NCBI GenBank assembly: GCA_905373665.1
Contig: CAJPTV010000003.1
Span: forward strand, 1-43,234
From: Bacteroidia bacterium
Lineage (GTDB): Bacteria; Bacteroidota; Bacteroidia; Bacteroidales; CAJPTX01
Reading direction: 5' to 3'
Length of the DNA: 43,234 nucleotides
Shown: positions 24,906 through 33,000 of the stretch, one piece after another
Numbering within the stretch: the stretch's first letter is position 1
Layout of the letters: each line of letters begins with the position of its first letter
Made by a program: the position numbers and the translations under genes
Notes under the pieces: generated by a model
What the model saw: the letters and a program-made list of their open reading frames with translations, nothing else
Databases searched by the model: none
Told to the model about the DNA's origin: nothing

Positions 24906-24964
24906 AAGGGGGCGCTAAGGGCGGTCCTCACGCCGGACGGGCGGGGATGGAGGAAGGAAAGGAT
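24906..24964. repeat. Dispersed 59-bp repeat, copy 1
   Basis: The core GCTAAGGGCGGTCCTCACGC and the following CGGACGGGCGGGGATG recur at 43170-43229 with only a few differences, mainly in the leading G-run and in GGAGGAAGG versus GAAGGAGGG. It lies about 50 bp upstream of the 282-aa gene. No reading frame; it looks like an intergenic repeat family. Confidence 0.75.
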
Positions 24965-24986
24965 CGCGATGCGGCGCAAGCGTGGC

Positions 24987-25040
24987 TAGCCCAGGGTCGA
25001 ACCCTGGGCTAAAATTCCCCACCCCACCAGTAGGTGGGGT
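24987..25040. repeat. Pair of perfect hairpins
   Basis: TAGCCCAGGGT-CGA-ACCCTGGGCTA (24987-25011) is a perfect 11-bp stem. ACCCCACC-AGTA-GGTGGGGT (25021-25040) is a perfect 8-bp stem. A third, GCCCCC-TTCA-GGGGGC (25050-25065), follows. Stacks of this kind resemble REP-type intergenic repeats. Confidence 0.6.
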
Positions 25041-25076
25041 TTAAGCGGTGCCCCCTTCAGGGGGCGCATTTGTTTA

Positions 25077-25384
25077 GCGCAATGTGCGGTTCTAAGGGAG
25101 GGTAGCCCTGTGGTGGAGGAGCAGGTGTCTTTTAGAGGCGGTTTTTCGCATCGATTCATTATGCGCCTTACGGCGCAGGGCGTAGCATGCTGCGCCCCTA
25201 CAAACCCCAGAATCCCGCCGTTCGGTTGAAAAGGGATAATCGGACAGGCGCGGCATGTGCCGCGAGTTGCGAGGGTATAGCACACCACACCCCTACAGGG
25301 GACTGGGGAGGTATATTTTGACACACCTTCGCAACTCGGCACAAAGTGCCGCATCGATCGTTAACATTTTACCGCACATTGCGC
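25077..25384. repeat. MITE-like element, 308 bp, with 14-bp terminal inverted repeats
   Basis: GCGCAATGTGCGGT (25077-25090) has an exact inverted copy ACCGCACATTGCGC (25371-25384). Inside are the near-palindrome GGGCGTAGCATGCTGCGCCC (25178-25197), TGCGCC-TTAC-GGCGCA (25162-25177), and a long imperfect inverted repeat (25250-25274 with 25326-25352) whose arms contain CGAGTTGCGA and TCGCAACTCG. No protein frame fits. No target-site duplication is obvious. The whole gene-free gap is 24854-25468. Confidence 0.5.
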
Positions 25385-25396
25385 CCATGCTCCTTA

Positions 25397-25436
25397 CAAA
25401 AAAACGTCCTCTGCAGCGAAAACTACAGAGGACGTT
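25397..25436 (-). terminator. Terminator of rplU-rpmA
   Basis: On the minus strand AACGTCCTCTGTAG pairs with CTGCAGAGGACGTT and is followed by a T-run (TTTTTTTG). It is 33 bp after the rpmA stop. Confidence 0.85.
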
Positions 25437-25468
25437 AGAAAATTGAGATTCGTGTCGCAAAAGCCAAT

Positions 25469-25729
25469 TTACGCCTGTAGGGGTTCTATTGAGACGAACA
25501 CGCGCCCTTCCGCCTTGCGAGAGAAGGTCACCGACCCCGTAGCCAATGCATAAAGCGTATGGTCACGCCCAACACCTACGTACTCCCCAGGTTTCACCTT
25601 CGTGCCGCGCTGACGAACGAGGATCGTCCCTGCGTTCACCATTTCGCCACCAAAGCGCTTTACACCCAACCGTTTGCTATGAGACTCACGACCGTTGCGC
25701 GAGCTACCAACTCCTTTTTTATGTGCCAT
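25469..25729 (-). CDS. rpmA: 50S ribosomal protein L27
   Basis: An 86-aa basic protein with the canonical start MAHKKGVGSSRNGRESHSKR and the block GVKRFGGEMVNAGTILVRQRG, located near the peptidyl-transferase centre of the large subunit. The N-terminus starts directly with MAHKKG, with no cleavable leader as in Firmicutes. It follows rplU after 61 bp in the usual rplU-rpmA order. Confidence 0.97.
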   Translation of the reverse strand: MAHKKGVGSSRNGRESHSKRLGVKRFGGEMVNAGTILVRQRGTKVKPGEYVGVGRDHTLYALATGSVTFSRKAEGRVFVSIEPLQA

Positions 25730-25790
25730 CTTTCCGTTACACTCCTAAACAATATTCGGGATAGTTGTGAGAATCAGCCCCTTCTGCGCA

Positions 25791-26102
25791 CTACGCTTCG
25801 ATAGCGCTGACCTCGATAAGGGTAAAGCACTGACGGTGTCCGTTCTTCACCTTATAACCCTTACGGCGTTTCTTCTTGAAAACGATAACCTTGTCGCCCT
25901 TAAGGTGCTTGATAATCTTAGCTGATACGCTCGCACCGCTCAGATTTGGGCTTCCTACGGTGACAGCGCCATCGCGATCCACTAAGAGCACATTATCGAA
26001 CTTTACGGTGCTCTCTTCTGCACCCTCTAGGCGATGAACATACAGACGCTGGTTATTAGAAACTTTGAATTGTTGTCCAGCGATTTCTACCACTGCATAC
26101 AT
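25791..26102 (-). CDS. rplU: 50S ribosomal protein L21
   Basis: A 103-aa large-subunit protein binding 23S rRNA: MYAVVEIAGQQFKVS at the N-terminus and the family C-terminus KRRKGYKVKNGHRQ. The Met at 26102 matches the family start. In-frame Met codons at 26123 and further upstream would add residues not seen in the family and the longest frame runs through the promoter. It leads the rplU-rpmA operon, with a promoter at 26138-26169. Confidence 0.96.
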   Translation of the reverse strand: MYAVVEIAGQQFKVSNNQRLYVHRLEGAEESTVKFDNVLLVDRDGAVTVGSPNLSGASVSAKIIKHLKGDKVIVFKKKRRKGYKVKNGHRQCFTLIEVSAIEA

Positions 26103-26137
26103 AGTTGCACCCTTCTTTTCCATTACACTTAACGGCG

Positions 26138-26169
26138 CAAAGGTAATGCATTGTAGTGGAACTACCAAA
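26138..26169 (-). promoter_or_regulatory. Promoter of rplU-rpmA
   Basis: Minus strand: -33 TTTG (26166-26169), a 20-nt spacer, -7 TACCTTTG (26138-26145), then rplU 35 bp further on. A full match to the Bacteroidetes consensus. Confidence 0.75.
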
Positions 26170-26198
26170 CATCCCCCATTCCATTCGTTTTTTACACC

Positions 26199-26206
26199 TA
26201 CCTTTG
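26199..26206 (+). promoter_or_regulatory. -7 box upstream of luxS
   Basis: TACCTTTG, 23 bp before the luxS ATG, with AAAAAAGGAAAAG as a purine-rich leader. It faces away from the rplU promoter, 30 bp from it. Confidence 0.5.
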
Positions 26207-26229
26207 GCTAGAAAAAAGGAAAAGCACTT

Positions 26230-26709
26230 ATGGAAAAGATCCCCAGTTTCACCATCGATCACACACGCCTATTGCGCGGCGTCTATGTATCGCGCCTAGA
26301 TGCCCTCGGGGGCGATTTTATCACCACGTTTGACATTCGCATGAAAGCTCCGAACCGCGAACCGGTTATGGATCAGGGGGCTCTTCACACGCTAGAACAC
26401 CTCGCCGCCACCTTTCTTCGCAACCATCCCGTCTGGGGCTCGCGCATTGTCTACTGGGGACCGATGGGGTGTCAAACAGGGAACTATCTTCTGGTGAGTG
26501 GGAAACGGACACCGAGCGAGCTCCTCCCCGTCCTTTGCGAGACCTTCCGTTTCGTAAGCACCTACGAGGGGGAAGTCCCTGGCGCGACGCCCGCCGACTG
26601 TGGCAATTACAAGCTACATAACCTCGCCTTGGCGCGCGAGGAGGCACGCCGCTACCTCACAGAGGTGCTCGAGTGCATCGCGCCAGAACAGATGGAGTAT
26701 CCGAGGTAA
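26230..26709 (+). CDS. luxS: S-ribosylhomocysteine lyase
   Basis: Cleaves S-ribosylhomocysteine to homocysteine and DPD, the precursor of autoinducer-2, in the activated methyl cycle. The 159-aa length is usual. The metal-site motif is HTLEH (His53, Glu56, His57) with Cys124 in the CGNYKLHNL motif as the third type of ligand; the catalytic Cys81 lies in GPMGCQTGNYL. It is a single gene, divergent from rplU, and its end overlaps the convergent methylase gene by 53 bp. No pfs gene is adjacent. Confidence 0.96.
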   Translation: MEKIPSFTIDHTRLLRGVYVSRLDALGGDFITTFDIRMKAPNREPVMDQGALHTLEHLAATFLRNHPVWGSRIVYWGPMGCQTGNYLLVSGKRTPSELLPVLCETFRFVSTYEGEVPGATPADCGNYKLHNLALAREEARRYLTEVLECIAPEQMEYPR

Positions 26710-27709
26710 GGGGATGGGGTGGGAGCAAGCTCTTAACGGCTCCCCTTCGTCCGATTGCAAGTTTTACCAACACCTTTGCATAAATCTCCCGACCTGCGAT
26801 AGTGAAACGATGCCCTGGATAGGGATTGTCTGCGACGTAGCGATCAATACCGAGTATCTCAAACTGCTCGGGGTTATACTTGTCGAGGAATGTGATCGGC
26901 ACGCCCATCACCCCATCATAGTCACACGGGATGTCGGCCGTCTTATCTACGTTGATAGCATCGTAGTTATCATACTTAGGATATTCCTCAGGACTATAAC
27001 GACGAAAGAGGATAAGATCCTCGTGGCGTTTGCGGATCTCCAAATTCGTAAACCACGTAACTCCTGAAACGCGAATCATCCCCTCCTTGTGATCTCCTGC
27101 CGTAGCATGATCGCTATAACGAGAAATGAAATGTGCTGCCCCGCCCTTAAACCCATACCCTAACCATAGGCGGTTCTGCATAATCAACGGGAAAATTTCC
27201 TTATAGGTAATAGCGTTCTGATGTCCAATAATCAAGAACTTCTTATCATACTCGATGAGCTGTGCGACATACTCTCGAAAGAGCGAAAACGGAGGATTGG
27301 TTACCACAATATCCGCTTCCTCAAGAAGCTCAATACACTCTCTACTCCGAAAATCACCATCGCCCTGTAGGTAATGGATACCGATTTCTTCGGGATCTGG
27401 GTAGTGATTTCCATTCTTATCGCCCTCATAAACGAGGTAAATGGCTCGCTCGCACTCCCCAGTACTAAAAAGATCGCGCTCTTGATTCTTATAGCACGTA
27501 GTGATGAGCTTCTTAAGACCTAGGAACTCAAAGTTATAGGCAAAGTAGACAAAGAAATTACTTACCCGCGGGTCATCGCAATTACACAAGACGGTTTTAC
27601 CACGAAAGTGCTCCCGATAGTGCTTGAGTTCGTTATTTATATCCTCTAACTGGGTATAGAACTCATCTTTCTTCGCGTTCCTTGCTTGGTGTAATGTACT
27701 ATTCGCCAT
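26657..27709 (-). CDS. EcoRI-type adenine-specific DNA methyltransferase, orphan
   Basis: A SAM-dependent N6-adenine methylase of the EcoRI_methylase family (PF13651). Typical features: the start with NAKKDEFYTQLEDI, VLCNCDDPRVSNFFVYFA, the catalytic NPPF (138-141, in VVTNPPFSLF), and the FEILGIDRYV/RFTIAGREIYAKVLVK end of the family. The last about 34 residues (LAIGRRGAVK onward) extend beyond the usual end, and the final 17 are encoded antisense to luxS, so the natural stop may have been lost. No restriction endonuclease gene is adjacent, making it an orphan methylase within the window. A TACCTTTG box lies at 27738-27745. Confidence 0.85.
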   Translation of the reverse strand: MANSTLHQARNAKKDEFYTQLEDINNELKHYREHFRGKTVLCNCDDPRVSNFFVYFAYNFEFLGLKKLITTCYKNQERDLFSTGECERAIYLVYEGDKNGNHYPDPEEIGIHYLQGDGDFRSRECIELLEEADIVVTNPPFSLFREYVAQLIEYDKKFLIIGHQNAITYKEIFPLIMQNRLWLGYGFKGGAAHFISRYSDHATAGDHKEGMIRVSGVTWFTNLEIRKRHEDLILFRRYSPEEYPKYDNYDAINVDKTADIPCDYDGVMGVPITFLDKYNPEQFEILGIDRYVADNPYPGHRFTIAGREIYAKVLVKLAIGRRGAVKSLLPPHPLTSDTPSVLARCTRAPL

Positions 27710-27737
27710 GAAATTTTTGTAGGGTTCTGCGATGAAA

Positions 27738-27745
27738 CAAAGGTA
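27738..27745 (-). promoter_or_regulatory. -7 box upstream of the methylase gene
   Basis: TACCTTTG on the minus strand, 28 bp before the methylase start. No -33 TTTG at the expected distance. Confidence 0.45.
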
Positions 27746-27778
27746 AGGAAAAACATCTTCCTTCCCCCTTCACCCACC

Positions 27779-28486
27779 CTACTCCGCTAACAAGGCAAAG
27801 ACGGTCGGGAGCTTGCCGAGCTGCGGGGGCTGTTTGCGCCACTCTGCCACGCGACGGGTACGAATCGCCCCCCCTGCCCAGTGAATCCCGTTCGCGATAC
27901 ACAATAACGTTGAAGGGGCAAGTATCGAGAGGAGCTCCGCCAACATCTTGTCATTGCGATAAGGGGTTTCGATAAAAAGCTGCGTCTGCTGCTCGCTACG
28001 CGAACGCGCTTCGATAGCCAAGACCTTGTTACGGAACGCCTGCCCCTTAACGGGAAGGTAACCAAGGAAGGCAAAATTCTGCCCATTGAGCCCACTCGCT
28101 GCAAGGGTCAGGATAATGCTCGTAGCCCCCACAAGCGGCACAACCTCAATCCCCTGCCGATGCGCAGCCGCCACGAGCAACGCCCCGGGATCGGCTATCC
28201 CAGGCATCCCCGCTTCACTAATTACCCCCACATCGTTCCCTTGTTGCAGGAGCTTGATACACTCGTTTACAGGCTGCTCTGTAGCGTCCTTATTGAGGGT
28301 AATGAGCAGTAAGTCCGCAATCGCACTGGGCATCTCACACGTAGCTAAAAAGCGTCGTGCCGTACGCGGCTCTTCTACCGCAAACACGGAGATTTGACGA
28401 ACCTGTAACAACACCTCTGGAGCAAGCGAGGGCGTATCCTCACCAATAGGCGAAGGGATCAGATAGACCTTACCGAGCGTAGCCAT
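27779..28486 (-). CDS. RsmI-like SAM-dependent methyltransferase (tetrapyrrole methylase fold)
   Basis: A 235-aa protein of the RsmI/tetrapyrrole methylase superfamily. It shows KVYLIPSPIGEDTPS at the N-terminus, GNDVGVISEAGMPGIADPGA in the middle, and VPLVGATSIILTLAASGLNGQNFAFLGYLP, the fold's SAM-binding landmarks. True RsmI methylates C1402 of 16S rRNA at the 2'-O; Bacteroidetes carry a second, related protein like this one, so the exact target is uncertain. The Met at 28486 (MATLGKVYLIP) was preferred over that at 28495. It starts 11 bp after the barrel gene stop. Confidence 0.8.
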   Translation of the reverse strand: MATLGKVYLIPSPIGEDTPSLAPEVLLQVRQISVFAVEEPRTARRFLATCEMPSAIADLLLITLNKDATEQPVNECIKLLQQGNDVGVISEAGMPGIADPGALLVAAAHRQGIEVVPLVGATSIILTLAASGLNGQNFAFLGYLPVKGQAFRNKVLAIEARSRSEQQTQLFIETPYRNDKMLAELLSILAPSTLLCIANGIHWAGGAIRTRRVAEWRKQPPQLGKLPTVFALLAE

Positions 28487-28497
28487 GCAGCACATGC

Positions 28498-30069
28498 TTA
28501 GAACAAGACCCCAATACGCAAGCCCCCACGCCAGATATCGCCCTGCCCTACCGCCAGAAGATACCCCACTTCAGGAGCAACCGACAGCTGCACACCATTA
28601 GAGAGCGCATAGCGATATTCTAACTCCGCCATAAGGTAGTGGCGTGCAGGGAGCTGGCGCTCAAGCTCGGGCAAAAGGAACTCCGAGCGAAGCGGCTCGC
28701 GGATATAACGCGAAAGCTCGCGTACTTCCGAGGCTCGCGTTAAGAAGACCCACGCCGCTTGTAGCCGCCAATGATGCTGGGATCGAAGCCAAGCGAGGTG
28801 TAGGGTCATCTCCGTCTTCCAACGCGTCAGGCGGAGCTTACTGTTCGGGCGCTTATACTCACTCTCTTGCGAGGTATAGCCGCCCCACAGACGTGCGCCG
28901 TAGGTCCACGAGGTATGAGAGCCCGCCCGATAGACGAACTGCACTCCATACGCCCGATAACGAGCTTTGTAGGTAGGTTCGGAAAAGAGAACCTGGTATT
29001 TCTTATTACCACGCCGCCCCACCGAGTCATAGAACTGTTCGACTCCCGTACGGTTCTGCCACGAGGCATCTAGTGCACCTTGGAGGTGGTGCGCAGCGCT
29101 CTTGTAGTCATACCCGAGAAGCAGATTTAACTCCTGCAGCACGAACGAGGCTACAGAGCGTTGATGGATATCGCCCGTCGTCCCCCAACGGTGCGCCGCG
29201 CCGACACTGGCTAAGAGTCCCTCCTGTTTCGGGGCGAGTTGTAGCCCGCACTTAACAAGCCCAGAGGTTGACTCAAAGTCCATTTGTCGTTCAGTGGTTG
29301 TTCTATCCCAGTGCCAGAGCCCAAAGCCGATATGACGAAAGAAGCGTACGGGGTGTTCTGCCATGGCACGATGTTGCTGCCTGAGATAAGCAAACTGCCC
29401 CCACTGACTGAACCAGTAAGCCCCTAGAGGGATAGAAACTCCTTGGCGAAGACGGAGCTCGTGTCGCGCTTCTCTGTGCTCAGTGCCCCCAGTAGCGTGC
29501 AAACGTTCCCCGTGATACTCGAGCGCAAGGGCAAAGGTCGAGAGTTCCATCTTTCGCAAAATGCCTAAGGCTAACGAGCCTGCCACGCCACGGGGCTGCG
29601 CCTCCGCAGAATCCAAGGCTAAGTAAGGGTAAAAACGCTGCGGCATCGAGAGCTTTGTCCAGCGACGAGCGCCGTAATCTAAGACGGCAAAATGTAACGC
29701 CCCGAAATAGGTATCCGCCGTATCGCGCCACTCGCCCTCAGAAACGAGACCATAAGCCGCCGTCGGTCGTGGATATAGGAGCGACTCTATTTCGCTGTTA
29801 TTGCCCCGTCGTAGCGCATAAGAATAGGCTTTGAAGGTCGGGCGGGGCGGTAATAGTTCTCTTGCCACAAGGTTCTCTTGCGCAAAAGACTCTTGGATGC
29901 GGAGCGTCTCCAACGTCGCACCTCTTCCCTCCCACGAGATATTGTCTGGGAGGGGCTGGGCGCTCCCCTGCTCGCCCGTAAGGAAAAGAGACAAAAAAAG
30001 CAGCACACACCCAAGGGTGGCGCTGCGTAAAAGATCCGTAATTCGGCACTCGGTGTTCGACACAGCCAT
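28498..30069 (-). CDS. Outer-membrane beta-barrel protein downstream of sov, function unknown
   Basis: A 523-aa protein with an N-terminal hydrophobic stretch (SATLGCVLLFLSLFLTGEQGSA) that looks like a signal peptide. The remainder is Arg/Tyr/Trp-rich with amphipathic strands and ends in IGVLF. It resembles the Bacteroidales barrel group I know as DUF6850, but that name is tentative. The start overlaps the sov stop by one base (TAATG at 30067-30071), so translation is coupled to sov. A role in the type IX translocon or its substrates is an attractive but unproven reading. Confidence 0.6.
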   Translation of the reverse strand: MAVSNTECRITDLLRSATLGCVLLFLSLFLTGEQGSAQPLPDNISWEGRGATLETLRIQESFAQENLVARELLPPRPTFKAYSYALRRGNNSEIESLLYPRPTAAYGLVSEGEWRDTADTYFGALHFAVLDYGARRWTKLSMPQRFYPYLALDSAEAQPRGVAGSLALGILRKMELSTFALALEYHGERLHATGGTEHREARHELRLRQGVSIPLGAYWFSQWGQFAYLRQQHRAMAEHPVRFFRHIGFGLWHWDRTTTERQMDFESTSGLVKCGLQLAPKQEGLLASVGAAHRWGTTGDIHQRSVASFVLQELNLLLGYDYKSAAHHLQGALDASWQNRTGVEQFYDSVGRRGNKKYQVLFSEPTYKARYRAYGVQFVYRAGSHTSWTYGARLWGGYTSQESEYKRPNSKLRLTRWKTEMTLHLAWLRSQHHWRLQAAWVFLTRASEVRELSRYIREPLRSEFLLPELERQLPARHYLMAELEYRYALSNGVQLSVAPEVGYLLAVGQGDIWRGGLRIGVLF

Positions 30070-33000
30070 TACTGTTCGAGTGTAAAGCGAACGCTAATCC
30101 CAAAGCTTGTGGTCGAGGTTGGGAAGCTAAGCGAGACAAGGGGCTTGTTGACCATGCGGTCAAAGAAGAAGCGGAGGTTGATTTGTTCGGTGAGCATATA
30201 GTCTGCCGAGAGCTTCAAGGCATACGACCACTGTCCTGCGGTCGGGGTGTTCGTCGCTTCGGTTAGTTTGCGAAGAATGGTCTGGGTGTTACGAACCGAG
30301 AAATCGCCCTGCAGACGGAGCTCGCTCTTCAAGACACTCTTTCCGCCCAGTTGAGACTTAATCACAACAGGCAGATTTTCAAAACGATAGCTTGCCCCCA
30401 AGACGTACTCCCAAGTGTCCATGTCGGTCAGCTGGTTATTGGCAAAGCTCATCGCCATGGAACGATTCTTACGCACCTCCGCCTTCGTCGTGAGGGAATT
30501 CGCAAAGCCGAGGTCTACGCCAAACAACGGGCTGAACTGTTCGGAGAGCGAGACATTCGATACTTGGTATCGCGCGATATAATCATCCTGCACATTGCGC
30601 ACATAAGAGAAGCCATCGTCCTCTTCTTTGAACGCCTCGTTCGACTGGTAGTTTCCGATGATATAGTTGGCGCGATAACCATGGCGGAGCGATACCTGCC
30701 GGAAGAGATCCTTAAAGAGAGACATGCGCGAGAGACCATCGTAGGTAAACTGCCAGTTCGGGAGAGGGATTGTAGAGAACGTCTCCAAATTGACCGATTT
30801 CGGGTCACTCCCCGTATAGGCTGCAAGGAAGGAGGGGATCAGCACCTCCTGCGAAAGTCCACTATAGCCGTCAGGGAATATGCCATCAGCTCCTGGCGCA
30901 TAGTTCTCGCTACGATTTGCCGCGAGGCGTTTTGCCACCGTCAGGCGATTCTCTCGGAAACGATTAAAGGCCTTCGAGGCATATTTATCGCCCTTTACCG
31001 CCCCCTCGAATGCTGTCCGAATGAAGATCGCGGAGATAGAGAAGTTCCCCGCCACTGTGGGGTTAACGACCTCGAAGAGCCCAGAGGCTGCAGGGCGGTA
31101 AAACTCGCTCCGATTACGGGCAAACTGTCGCGTCCCTGTGATGTCCACACGGAAATAGGGGAAGGGTTCGATATTGATCCGATAGCTAAAGTTCGTGCTG
31201 CGCGTAAGCTTAAAGGCATCGACTTGCGCCGTATCGAGAGTCAACCAGCCTCGTTCCGCCGCACGTGCCGCAAAATTCGCATCTTGCCAGCCTAGGACAA
31301 ATGGCCAGCCCGGGGCAGCACCTGAAGCGATATCATCAAAGCCCAAGAGCTTTGTCCGAGGAAGGTAGCCTGGTACGAACGTCCCATCGGTCTGGGTATA
31401 GTTTACCGAAATAGAGCGTAAGCCCATCAAGGCTCTGACCACCGCCTCGCCAAAGATGGCAGGAGAGATGTGCGTCACGGGCTTCTGGGTCTCCAAGACG
31501 AGCCGTCCGCGCACAAGGGGCGGTTTGGAGGTACTGACTCGGACTCTATTATTCGCAATCACCTCCACTTCAAGCGGCACTTCCTCCCCATCGCGGGTGA
31601 TGTATTTTGCCTTTATGTCTTCGGAGTTAAGGGTGTGCGATACGGCGCGCGGTTGGTTGTTCTGTAACGAAAAACGTTCTTTTACAAAACGGACGGTCTT
31701 CATCTCTTGCTTTGCAGACTCGTTCGGCGCTCCGCCATTCCCGATCGCTTCAAACTTACGATTGATGTCGTTAAGGAAGGGGACTTTGGAGTAGAGAGAG
31801 ACGAAGCTGGCATTGGCCGAGAGCTGTAGCGTTGAGGCATTCTGCACCGTATTCCCGAGGTTTAGGTCCACATTGCGCGCCACCCTTCTCGCCGCATCCC
31901 AACGGTAGTCCGCAGTATAGGAAGCACTCGAGGAGAGCCAACTCAGGAATGGCAGGCGGTTGATTGGTAAATTATAGGTAGCCGCAAGGTGGTGATTGTA
32001 CTGCGTGGTACGCCCGAAGTGTCGGACGCTCCGCCACACCGAGTCTTTCCAGATTTGCCGCGCATCGCCCGAAAGCTGCGACAGGGTTTGTCCCTCAGGC
32101 TCGTCAATCACGGCCATGTTATTGGCAGAGAAGTCAAGACGAAGGGAGCGCATCAGATCCCAGTTCACCCCATAGGAGCGATTCCACTCAAAGGACTTAG
32201 CATAAGTGGGGCGCATCTGCAAAGCGGGGCTATTAATATTGCGGAGCTTTTGCTCTAGGAAGCTTCGGTTCACCTCCGTACGGAAGGTGATTTGGCGCGG
32301 CATTGGCGTGAAATTGATATCACGGACGAGCGCCAGATGATTGCTAGAGAGCCAAGAGATGCGTCGGAAGGGTTCGTAAGTCGTAGGACGTGCACTAAAG
32401 ACGTAAGCCAACATCCCCTTGTGCATTACTTGGTTACGATATTCGGTCTTTACGTTGTGCGCATTCTGTTCGTTGTAAGCATACGTCAAGGAGAAGTTGC
32501 CGACATCCCATGGGCGAGGCGTGCGACTCTGTTGGTTGACGCGCACGTTCGTAAAGTTTAGACTGCGACGACGCGTATAGTCTTGTGCGATACTCTTGAG
32601 GCGATTTCGTTCCGCCGCCGAGGGGAGCTTATCCAAGGCTTCGTCAAAGGGCACGTCGGGGTCTAGGGGATTGTACTCTGGATTGGCAAACGACTCTCCG
32701 TGTGAGACATACATCGGCACACTCACCTCCCACCGCTTTGGGAAGAACTTACCGAACTCGAGGTTCGCATTCGCATCATACTGGTATGTAAATTCCGTAG
32801 AGCGTTCGGAAAGCTTATTTTCCAGAGCGCCGAACCCCGGGGTTTGCAGACGCCCCGTAAGCGCCACAGAACCAAAGTCGGCCATCCTAGTATTCATCGA
32901 GGCAAGCGCTGCCCAACCGCCAGACTGGTCTATACGCGAGAGCCGCAGTTCGTTCACCCAGACGATCCCCGACTTGGCGCGCCCGTCGTCAAAGGCGGGT

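Noticed and set aside
25077..25384. CRISPR array
   Set aside because: The repeats are palindromes of different sequence, not identical direct repeats with regular spacers, and no cas gene is nearby.
26657..27709. Restriction-modification system
   Set aside because: Only the methylase is visible; neighbours are luxS and an RsmI-like gene, with no endonuclease candidate.
30351..31295. A 314-codon plus-strand reading frame opposite sov
   Set aside because: Antisense shadow of the sov barrel region; no promoter box or family motif.
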